Part shown: positions 1-6,762 of the stretch, one piece after another | Numbering within the stretch: the first letter of the stretch is position 1 | Layout: the number at the start of each line of letters is the position of its first letter | Source: an uncultured Verrucomicrobia subdivision 3 bacterium | GTDB lineage: Bacteria > Verrucomicrobiota > Verrucomicrobiae > Limisphaerales > UBA11358 | Reading direction: 5' to 3' | Assembly: GCA_903847285.1 (NCBI GenBank) | Contig: CAINDH010000066.1 | Location: forward strand, 1-43,830 | Length of the DNA: 43,830 nt | Translations under genes and position numbers: made by a program | The notes under the pieces: model-generated | The model's input: the letters and a program-made list of their open reading frames with translations, nothing else | Database searches by the model: none | Told to the model about the DNA's origin: nothing

Positions 1-713
1 CCCCGTCCGAAAGACTGCCTGCAAACGCACCCGATGTCGAAGTGAGTCAGGGCGGTGGTGGTCGCCAGGCCACCCGAGAGCCGCTCCGCCGCAAACTCAG
101 CGAGACGCGCAAAGCCGTCACGCACAAGTTCGACATCGCCGGCCACGAAGGTTATCTCACCGTGGGCCTGTTCGAAGACGAGACGCCCGGCGAATTGTTC
201 ATCACGATGGCCAAGGAAGGTTCCACCATTGGCGGCCTGATGGACAGCATCGGCACGCTCACCAGCATGGCGCTGCAATACGGCGTGCCGCTGGAAGCGC
301 TCGTCCGCAAGTTCGCGCACCAGCGTTTCGAGCCGAGCGGCTTCACGAAGAATCCCGACATCCGCAACGCTGCGTCCATCACCGACTACGTTTTCCGCTG
401 GCTGGCATTCCAGTTCATCCCCGGTTATCGCGAAAGCGTTGCCGGTCCGCGCAACCAGCCCGAGCTCGTCATGCCAGGCTTGATCGAGGAAATGAAAAAG
501 CAGATCAACCGTCCGGTGCCCGAATTGCCGATGTCCGATGATACCGACATCATTGACTTGAAAAAGACCAGCGTCCGCCGCTCGCAGACGCTCACCTCGA
601 TGATCACGAACCAGCAGGACGCGCCGACGTGCCCGAACTGCGGTAACGTCGTCGTTCGCAACGGCGCGTGCTACAAGTGCCTGAACTGCGGCGAAAGCCT
701 CGGTTGCTCGTAA
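1..713 (+). CDS. nrdJ: Vitamin B12-dependent (class II) ribonucleotide reductase, C-terminal part
   Basis: The reading frame is open from the left edge to a TAA at 711-713, giving about 236 residues of the C-terminus; the catalytic barrel lies outside the window. The family reduces ribonucleotides to deoxyribonucleotides in the cytoplasm using adenosylcobalamin. Visible hallmarks are the block reading GLMDSIGTLTSMALQYGVPL, followed by LVRKFAHQRFEPSGFT and ITDYVFRWLAFQF, all typical of the NrdJ C-terminal region. A terminal zinc-ribbon-like tail has CPNCG, CYKC, CG and a final GCS; these cysteines are expected to re-reduce the active site. A GTG at 42 is only an internal valine codon, because the frame continues upstream with sensible residues. 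A strong terminator follows at 731, so this is the end of its transcript. Confidence 0.93.
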   Translation, partial: PSERLPANAPDVEVSQGGGGRQATREPLRRKLSETRKAVTHKFDIAGHEGYLTVGLFEDETPGELFITMAKEGSTIGGLMDSIGTLTSMALQYGVPLEALVRKFAHQRFEPSGFTKNPDIRNAASITDYVFRWLAFQFIPGYRESVAGPRNQPELVMPGLIEEMKKQINRPVPELPMSDDTDIIDLKKTSVRRSQTLTSMITNQQDAPTCPNCGNVVVRNGACYKCLNCGESLGCS

Positions 714-730
714 GCGAAATCATTCACACA

Positions 731-770
731 CCAGCCGGAGAAATTATTTTCTCCGGCTGGTTTCGTTTTG
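731..770 (+). terminator. Intrinsic terminator after nrdJ
   Basis: A perfect 13-bp inverted repeat (731-743 paired with 748-760, loop TTAT) is followed by the T-rich run TTTCGTTTTG. It lies 18 bp past the nrdJ stop codon and directly before the promoter of the next gene. Confidence 0.88.
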
Positions 771-802
771 ACACTTCTGGATAGTCGGTTCAAAGTCCGC
801 CT
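768..802 (+). promoter_or_regulatory. Promoter of the secretin-domain lipoprotein gene (leaderless geometry)
   Basis: A perfect -35 box TTGACA (768-773), a 17-bp spacer and a -10-like CAAAGT (791-796) are followed by only six bases (CCGCCT) before the ATG at 803. A start site 7 bp past the -10 would coincide with the A of ATG, so the mRNA would lack a 5' leader. No Shine-Dalgarno sequence could fit. The -10 is weak (3 of 6); the -35 and spacing are ideal. Confidence 0.6.
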
Positions 803-1465
803 ATGAAAATAATTCTTCCGGCGCTCTGCCTTGGCATTTTCATTTGGACCGGCTGCGCCTCGCTGACGGCGACCAAGCCGGTCAAAGAAACTTGGTCGAG
901 CTTCGATTTACCGTCGGAACATCCGCCGGGAAACGCATCGCCGAAAAACAGTCCGCCGGGTAATATACCGCCAGGAACAATGAGTTTTTCAGGCGTGGGT
1001 GTGAATCAGGTGCTGGAGATTTACCAAAAAGTTTCCGGGCGAACCGTGGTGCGGGGAAGTTTGCCGGAAGGGAGAGTCCAATTCCACAGTGAGAAACCGC
1101 TGACAAAGATTCAAATTCTCCAGATTTTCGACACCTTGCTCGCTGAGGCTGGCGTGGCGATGCTGCCGACCGGAGAGAATATTGTTCGGGCCGTCTTCGT
1201 CGAAAAGGTCAATTCCGAAAACCCGCCGGAGATCAATCTGCCGTGGCGTTTGTTGCCGGAATCAAAATCCATTATGACCCGCACCGTGCATCTGAAAACG
1301 CTGAAGCCCTCGCAAGTTGTGCCCTTGCTCGCGCCGCTTGCCGGTCTGCCCAATAGCATCGTGGCGATTGATAACCAGCGGCTGCTCATTCTCCGCGATT
1401 ATTCCATCAACATCCGTCGTCAGTTGCAGTTGTTGGAGGAAGTGGAACAAAAAACTTCTCGCTAA
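803..1465 (+). CDS. Lipoprotein with secretin-type N-domains, no pore domain
   Basis: The 220-residue protein starts with a lipoprotein signal peptide whose lipobox ends WTGC (Cys18), so it should be lipid-anchored. A Pro/Gly-rich linker with repeated PPGN units (about residues 40-60) follows. Residues about 60-130 (FSGVGVNQVLEIYQKVSG ... LLAEAGVAMLP) resemble the STN/N0 domain of secretins. Residues about 155-215 (VHLKTLKPSQVVPLLAPLAG ... DNQRLLILRDY) resemble the N1 ring-building domain. The beta-barrel of GspD/PilQ is absent: the gene ends at a clean TAA at 1463-1465 and the next gene is on the other strand. It may be a periplasmic partner or decoy of a type II secretion or type IV pilus secretin encoded elsewhere. 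The fold is recognised by motif; the role is inferred. Confidence 0.65.
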   Translation: MKIILPALCLGIFIWTGCASLTATKPVKETWSSFDLPSEHPPGNASPKNSPPGNIPPGTMSFSGVGVNQVLEIYQKVSGRTVVRGSLPEGRVQFHSEKPLTKIQILQIFDTLLAEAGVAMLPTGENIVRAVFVEKVNSENPPEINLPWRLLPESKSIMTRTVHLKTLKPSQVVPLLAPLAGLPNSIVAIDNQRLLILRDYSINIRRQLQLLEEVEQKTSR

Positions 1466-1498
1466 TTGGCAAAGCTGAAATCCGGGCGAACATTCTCA

Positions 1499-4400
1499 TC
1501 ACCGCTGCAAGGTGACACTCATCAAGCCGATCACCACTTCGTTGGCCAAGGCGCGCACGGTCAGGGACTTTAGTTCTTTGGTGGCATCCAGCGGCAAATC
1601 CAAAACCGTGGCCGCGCCGCCTCTCACGGTTCGACCTTTGCCTTTGAAGGAATTCATTTCCAAAACGCGAATTTTTCCCGTCGCCAAATCCACGCGCACC
1701 GGCAATGGTTCGGGACGGGCGAATGCGAAGTCATCAATGTAGTAATCCTGATCAATCGGCCACCACGTCGTGGGATTGTGTAGTGCGAGCCGCGAAGTCG
1801 AGCCGTCGGTGTAGGTCGCGATGACTTCGCCGTTGTCGAAGCGCGATTGCATCGCCGAGGTCGAGCCCGCCATGAGCAGAAACGCGTGGGCCGACTTGCC
1901 GTTCAGCGGCACAGAGATTTCGCGTGGATAATTTTCCCACTGCGAAACGAACGCGATGTTCCGTGCCTCCGCCTGGGTTGGCGTGACGAGCGGAACGCCG
2001 TTGGGCAAAATAATTTCCCCGCCAGATTTTCCCGCCGCCGCGCGCAGCCCGGAGTCATCCACAATAAAATTATCTTTGGGATGGCACCAACTGCCGATGC
2101 CTTGCTTCGGCGTCGCCAGTGATGCGTAGGACGAACGCGGTGCAAGATACTCGTTGCGGAAAATCTGCGTGACGCGGTCGTTGAAGTTCGTGGTAAGATT
2201 CACCGCGTCAAACTTTGCGCTGATCGGTGCGGTCCAATCCAGCGCCATGCCGGACACCGGCGCGGCTAGAATTTCAAACGCCACTGGTTGCCACCAACGT
2301 AATTCGCCTTGTAGCACCTGGGCGAAAACCGTGCGGTGCCCCGGCGTTCCTGTGGCCGTTCCGCGTAGCAAACTGCCATTGAACGTCGCGTGGCTCAATG
2401 CGCGTTGCGGATCGGCCAGCCCCAGAATTTTTGAACCAACGTCGGTCTGCAACGCTGCGTTCGGTGAAGTGGTCATTTCCACGCCCGCCATCGCCGGAGT
2501 TTTTCCGCGCCACTGGATGATGACATCCTGTTTTACCGCCGCCGCCACTGTGATCTCAATGCGCGGCGTGCCGACAGAATCTTCCACGAGCCGCCACGTT
2601 GTCGGCTGGCCATTCACCGTCACGCTCGCCACTTCATCACGCAGCGCAGGAATCTGTAGGGAAAGTTTTTGCGGCGCAGAAAATTTGTTTTCAAATGAAT
2701 AATTTTCCCGCAAACCATCACGGTGAAAGGCGAAACTAAAATCAGGATGCGTGATGCGGGCATCGTTCCAAGCCGCTGGAAAGCCGGGGCGGATTTTTAT
2801 TTTACCGGCGAGCAAGTCGGGTTGCACACCAAACAAACCTTCAACCAGCGCGCGGGACATTGCACCGCTGCCGTCGCCGAAATCGCGCTGCGATTCGCGG
2901 CGCACGGAGTCGAAGTAAGTGCACATCCCGACGTTGCCGGGGCAGAGGCCGAGAAACATCGAGTCGAGCAGTGCGCCCTTGAACAGCGGGAACGCGCCGT
3001 CCGGGCGCCTCGCCTGCCAATAGCCCAGCGCCGTGTGCATCGTCTCTGCGAACACCACGTTATTGAGCGACCAAGTGTAAGGCATCCAACTTGTCGTCGG
3101 CATCGTGTAATTTCCGGACGGAACGTTTTCGCCGACCAGCGGAAAGCGCGCAATCTGGGTGTCCACGAAACGCGTCATCTGCCACGCTTCTAGTGGCGAC
3201 GCGGCCTCGGAATCCACTGTGTGATAAAACGTCCACGCGGCGGCGTTCGGATGCACGAGTTGCAAGCCGAGCAAATCTTTCCACTCCGCGAACCAGCCAC
3301 GATCCGCGAGCCAAAGATTTTTTTCCATTCCTTGCGCGATCAACTCTGCCTCGTGTTCGTAGGGCGAAGCATCTTTGCCGAGCAACTTCGCCACGCGTGC
3401 CGCTAGGCGGTTGTGGTAAAGATTGTAAGCCGAGGAATGCGTCGCGCCGCCACCGTTGTAGGCCAGATCATCGCTGGCCCAGATACAGCAATACGCTTCG
3501 TAGAGCGGTAGTCTGTCTGCGCCGAATTCGCGTCGGAACAAACGCTGTTCCCATGCGAGATGGCGCTCGATTATTGGCCACATTTGCCGAGCGTAATCCA
3601 AATCGCCAGTCCACAACAGATGGCGGAAGAACGCGTCCACGGCCACGAGATTCATGTCGTAATGCGTTTTCGTCAGGTCGCCGTTGGAGTGCAGCGCTGT
3701 TTCGTTGCGCGCGAGATTGGAAATTTCCTCCGGTGACGGAATGATTTCGGGGATGGCGTTGGAATTTTGTCCGCGCGCATAACCGGCGAATTGTGCTGCC
3801 GTGCGTTCGTGCCAGCCGAGTTCATCGCCCGAGTAAGGCCCGCGCCAGCCGAGCAAGCGCATTCGCCACGCGACCGCCCCATGCATAAAACTTTGCTGCT
3901 GCACATCCCAAACGGCGTTCGCCGCGACGTTCAGCGCGGCAGCGGCGGCGTTCACGAACGGATCCGGCGTTTCGACCACAACGCGTTCAGCGATTGCGCG
4001 CCGCTGTTCCTCGGCTTGCGTGAACAGCTCCGGCAAATTTTCGGCGGCGATGGGTTTCGTGTCATCGGTGACGTGTTGCAACGTAAGATAAACCGGCTCC
4101 GTGGGCGGCATCGCAATGCGGCCAGTGACGAGCGGCGTGTCCGACTGGCTCGCTGACGCGGCAAAAAGTTTTTCGGGCTGCGACCACAAGGTGGCGTTGC
4201 CCACGGCGAGTTGCGTTCCGGCGGATGCCACGCCAGCAATCAATCCGCCTTTGCCGCGTAGCGTAAAGGCATTTGTCCGCAGGGAGATTTCACTCCCGGT
4301 GCATTGTTCCGGCGCGAGCTGGAAAAATTTCCCAACTGGCTCGCGCTCGCAGCCGATGTCCCCGCTGCGCTGCCCCTTCATCCCATTCGCTCCGCCGTAG

Positions 4401-4909
4401 GCCCAGATGAGTTCGATGGGCATCCACGCGGAATTCACTTCGGCGCGGACGATGACGCCACGGTCGGTGCTCAATGGCAGCAGCGTCAGCCGCAATTCCC
4501 GATTGTCCATCAGCACCGCATCCTTGATGTCATAGACCATCGCGCCGGCACGATAACGCGCCACGATTTTGTCCGCGTCATTCAGCCACTTCACGCCGAG
4601 CGGCGTCTTGAGGCCGAGCCGCAAGTTGCCGCCGCGACCGGACAGGTAGAGCGAGCACTCCGGCTTATCCCCGGCATCCACGCGAAAGGAATTATTCGGA
4701 CCGTAAAGCGGACGGTTAAAAAATTCCGCGCCGTTCGTGATGACAAAATCCTTGCCGATCGGCGTGTAGCGCAGTGGACGTTCGAGGTGGTTCGTGAGGA
4801 ATACCCGGGAAAGATTTTGCAGCCGTTCCGGTGGTTCCTGAGCGCCGAGGGAGCTGACCAACGGCAGGATCAGCCACGCGGCAACGCGGAGAAGATGCTG
4901 AAATGACAT
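1499..4909 (-). CDS. Large secreted glycosidase-like protein (DUF4450-like)
   Basis: The 1136-residue protein has a signal peptide (residues 1-23, cut near LGAQ) and should act in the periplasm or outside. The N-terminal part (about 30-250, with GGNLRLGLKTPLGVKW and ELIWAYGGANG) resembles the beta-sandwich domain called DUF4450 in Bacteroidota and Verrucomicrobiota glycosidases. The middle (about 310-720: VWDVQQQSFMHGAVAWRMR, DLDYARQMWPIIERHLAWE, SLNNVVFAETM) is helix-rich and fits an (alpha/alpha)6-barrel. The C-terminal part is beta-rich and probably carbohydrate-binding. I do not recognise a specific substrate or confirmed catalytic residues. The ATG at 4909 gives a good signal peptide and sits six bases after a -10-like element. 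It stands alone, convergent with the lipoprotein gene downstream. Confidence 0.72.
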   Translation of the reverse strand: MSFQHLLRVAAWLILPLVSSLGAQEPPERLQNLSRVFLTNHLERPLRYTPIGKDFVITNGAEFFNRPLYGPNNSFRVDAGDKPECSLYLSGRGGNLRLGLKTPLGVKWLNDADKIVARYRAGAMVYDIKDAVLMDNRELRLTLLPLSTDRGVIVRAEVNSAWMPIELIWAYGGANGMKGQRSGDIGCEREPVGKFFQLAPEQCTGSEISLRTNAFTLRGKGGLIAGVASAGTQLAVGNATLWSQPEKLFAASASQSDTPLVTGRIAMPPTEPVYLTLQHVTDDTKPIAAENLPELFTQAEEQRRAIAERVVVETPDPFVNAAAAALNVAANAVWDVQQQSFMHGAVAWRMRLLGWRGPYSGDELGWHERTAAQFAGYARGQNSNAIPEIIPSPEEISNLARNETALHSNGDLTKTHYDMNLVAVDAFFRHLLWTGDLDYARQMWPIIERHLAWEQRLFRREFGADRLPLYEAYCCIWASDDLAYNGGGATHSSAYNLYHNRLAARVAKLLGKDASPYEHEAELIAQGMEKNLWLADRGWFAEWKDLLGLQLVHPNAAAWTFYHTVDSEAASPLEAWQMTRFVDTQIARFPLVGENVPSGNYTMPTTSWMPYTWSLNNVVFAETMHTALGYWQARRPDGAFPLFKGALLDSMFLGLCPGNVGMCTYFDSVRRESQRDFGDGSGAMSRALVEGLFGVQPDLLAGKIKIRPGFPAAWNDARITHPDFSFAFHRDGLRENYSFENKFSAPQKLSLQIPALRDEVASVTVNGQPTTWRLVEDSVGTPRIEITVAAAVKQDVIIQWRGKTPAMAGVEMTTSPNAALQTDVGSKILGLADPQRALSHATFNGSLLRGTATGTPGHRTVFAQVLQGELRWWQPVAFEILAAPVSGMALDWTAPISAKFDAVNLTTNFNDRVTQIFRNEYLAPRSSYASLATPKQGIGSWCHPKDNFIVDDSGLRAAAGKSGGEIILPNGVPLVTPTQAEARNIAFVSQWENYPREISVPLNGKSAHAFLLMAGSTSAMQSRFDNGEVIATYTDGSTSRLALHNPTTWWPIDQDYYIDDFAFARPEPLPVRVDLATGKIRVLEMNSFKGKGRTVRGGAATVLDLPLDATKELKSLTVRALANEVVIGLMSVTLQR

Positions 4910-4944
4910 GCCCGCAGCTTGGACCCAAACGGGCGGCGTTCCAA
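4910..4944 (-). promoter_or_regulatory. Promoter of the DUF4450-like glycosidase gene (leaderless geometry)
   Basis: On the minus strand, TTGGAA (4944-4939), a 17-bp spacer and CAAGCT (4921-4916) are followed by GCGGGC and the ATG at 4909. Spacing is the same as at 768-802. The -10 is weak (2 of 6), so the call rests on the -35 and the geometry. Confidence 0.4.
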
Positions 4945-5052
4945 TTTTTTATTTTGGGGACGGCTGGTAAGGCCTAGCGACCAAGGCTAAGCCATCAACG
5001 AGTCGTGGCCTAGACGACAGAGCTAACGGCGGTTAGCCCTGATCAGGCATCA

Positions 5053-5415
5053 TCATTTTGGGAGGGAATCCAGATACTTCTGATATTGCTTCTGCTGAAG
5101 TTCCCAAGTGTCGAGAATCTTCTCAAATCTAACGAAATCATCCTGCTGTCTTTTCAACAATTGCTCCTGTGTAGCCATCAAGGCATCTGCACGCTTGTGC
5201 ATGGCGTCTTGTGCCTGAAGCTGTGCACTGGCCCGTTTGCACTGCTCATCGTAGGCGTCCAGCTGTGCCTGTTGTCGTTTCAGTTGACCATCATAATCCT
5301 TCTGCACCTGCGTGGTAGTAGAGTCAGAAGCGGGAACAATCGAACTATCACTGCGACGGTCACAACCGGTGAACGTGCAACAGATAATTAGCAATATTAT
5401 GTGGTAATTCTTCAT
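5053..5415 (-). CDS. Small coiled-coil lipoprotein of unknown function
   Basis: The 120-residue protein has a short signal peptide with lipobox FTGC (Cys18), then a Ser/Thr-rich linker (about 20-36). Its helical tail is rich in Gln, Lys and Ala (QLKRQQAQLDAYDEQCKRAS and similar), with a spacing that suggests a coiled coil to the end. It resembles a tethered envelope spacer only in general architecture; no family is recognised. Base composition is visibly more AT-rich than the flanking genes, and the surrounding intergenic DNA is also unusual, so recent acquisition or relaxed selection is possible. The start at 5415 is fixed by the signal peptide; no Shine-Dalgarno is evident. Confidence 0.6.
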   Translation of the reverse strand: MKNYHIILLIICCTFTGCDRRSDSSIVPASDSTTTQVQKDYDGQLKRQQAQLDAYDEQCKRASAQLQAQDAMHKRADALMATQEQLLKRQQDDFVRFEKILDTWELQQKQYQKYLDSLPK

Positions 5416-5573
5416 CAGTGTGCATTGAAGCTAAACTTTTAGGTGGGCGACTATATTTCCGGCCTTCCTTTTAATCAAGAATCGTTTGGGTGGCGTTTTG
5501 CCCAGCATGTTGAGAAACGCACACGACACTTGGCCGTGGCAACGAATAAACTTTTCGCGGGCATTTTCTTTTC

Positions 5574-5585
5574 TAAACTGCGCGC
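5574..5585 (+). promoter_or_regulatory. -10 element in leaderless position before the rRNA methyltransferase gene
   Basis: TAAACT (5574-5579) is followed by six bases (GCGCGC) and the GTG start at 5586. The -35 is not clear (CTTTTC at 5551-5556 gives a 17-bp spacer). The hexamer-to-start spacing matches the other predicted leaderless promoters here. Confidence 0.4.
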
Positions 5586-6719
5586 GTGTCTCTCAAAATT
5601 GGCGACCAAATTACCCTGACCATCCACGACCTCGCGTTCGGCGGCGAGGGCGTGGGGCGGCTGGACGAATTCGTGGTGTTCGTCCCCTTCGTCATCACTG
5701 GCGAAACGGTGGAGGCGGAAATCATCGAGGTCAAAAAGAATTTCGCGCGGGCGATGTTACTGCGCGTCATTACGGCGTCGCCGGAACGCGTCGCGCCGGA
5801 GTGCCGTTACTTCACCCAATGCGGCGGCTGCCAGTATCAGCACATTGATTACGCGGCGCAGCTGCGGTTCAAGCACAAGCAGATTTCCGATTTATTCGAG
5901 CGCGTGGGGAAGATTTCGCCGGAGCGGGTCGCGCCGGTCATCGGCTGCCCGCAACCTTACGGCTACCGCAACCGCATCATGATCCGCAGCCAGTGGAACG
6001 GCCCGGCGAAGAAACTGGAAATCGGCTTCATCCGCGCAGACAACAACTGGGTGCAGGATTTGGATGAATGTAAAATCGCGGAGCCGTCGTTGAACGAGCA
6101 GATCAAGCAGGTGCGCGCCAATCCGCCGCCGCGCGGTGGCTTGAAGTTCGTGCTGCGCGTGCAAGCGGAAGGCTGGGAAGTGCCGAAGGATTCGTTCTTC
6201 CAGAATAATTTCTTCCTGCTGCCCAAGCTGGTGGAGACGGTGAAAGGTTTTCTCCAGGACAGCGGTGCGAAGCACCTGATTGATCTGTATTGCGGCGTGG
6301 GTTTCTTCGGCATCGAGGTAGCAGGTGCGGTGGATTCGTTCGTGGGCGTGGAATACGACGCGCTGGCGATCAAGGCGGCGCGGCAAAACGCGGCGTCACG
6401 CAACATTAACAATGGCGAGTTTGTGTCTGCCAAGTCGGAGGAGGCGTTGCCGGAGTTGCTGAAAAATTTTCCCGCGGATAACACCTCGGTCATCCTTGAC
6501 CCGCCGCGTAAAGGTTGCTGGCCGTCGTTATTGGAATTGCTGCGGACAACGCGCCCGGCGCAAGTTATTTACGTATCCTGCCATCCGGCGACGATGGCGC
6601 GAGATTTGAACATTTTGTGCGCGGATGGTGTCTTTGAACTGGCACGCGTGCAGCCGCTGGATATGTTTCCGCAAACGCAGCATGTCGAGTGCGTGGCGGA
6701 TTTGCGTCGCCGAAACTGA
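5586..6719 (+). CDS. 23S rRNA (uracil-5-)-methyltransferase, RlmD/RumA (TrmA) family
   Basis: The 377-residue cytoplasmic enzyme should transfer a methyl group from SAM to C5 of uridine in 23S rRNA (RlmD/RlmC type). An N-terminal TRAM RNA-binding domain covers about residues 1-62. Four cysteines expected to hold a 4Fe-4S cluster sit at 73, 79, 82 (motif CGGCQY) and 162 (DLDECKI), a pattern closely matching RumA. The SAM site LYCGVGFFG is at about 234-242, DPPRKGC at 305-311, the catalytic Cys at 332 in YVSCHP, and the closing motif PQTQHVE at about 362-368. A GTG start is chosen because the TRAM domain begins there and a -10 element lies six bases upstream. Which uridine is modified cannot be told from sequence alone. 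The next gene starts 43 bp downstream on the same strand. Confidence 0.9.
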   Translation: MSLKIGDQITLTIHDLAFGGEGVGRLDEFVVFVPFVITGETVEAEIIEVKKNFARAMLLRVITASPERVAPECRYFTQCGGCQYQHIDYAAQLRFKHKQISDLFERVGKISPERVAPVIGCPQPYGYRNRIMIRSQWNGPAKKLEIGFIRADNNWVQDLDECKIAEPSLNEQIKQVRANPPPRGGLKFVLRVQAEGWEVPKDSFFQNNFFLLPKLVETVKGFLQDSGAKHLIDLYCGVGFFGIEVAGAVDSFVGVEYDALAIKAARQNAASRNINNGEFVSAKSEEALPELLKNFPADNTSVILDPPRKGCWPSLLELLRTTRPAQVIYVSCHPATMARDLNILCADGVFELARVQPLDMFPQTQHVECVADLRRRN

Positions 6720-6762
6720 ACTTGCCAACGCGCAGTTCTTGGATTCAACTGAACGAAACCCG

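Noticed and set aside
905..985. Repeated PPGN-coding units as a possible tandem repeat or CRISPR-like array
   Set aside because: Only a few short imperfect units within the coding sequence; it is a Pro/Gly linker of the lipoprotein.
6625..6762. Upstream extension of the membrane/TPR protein overlapping the methyltransferase gene
   Set aside because: The extra 46 residues are the other-frame reading of the methyltransferase C-terminus; the ATG at 6763 fits the first membrane helix.
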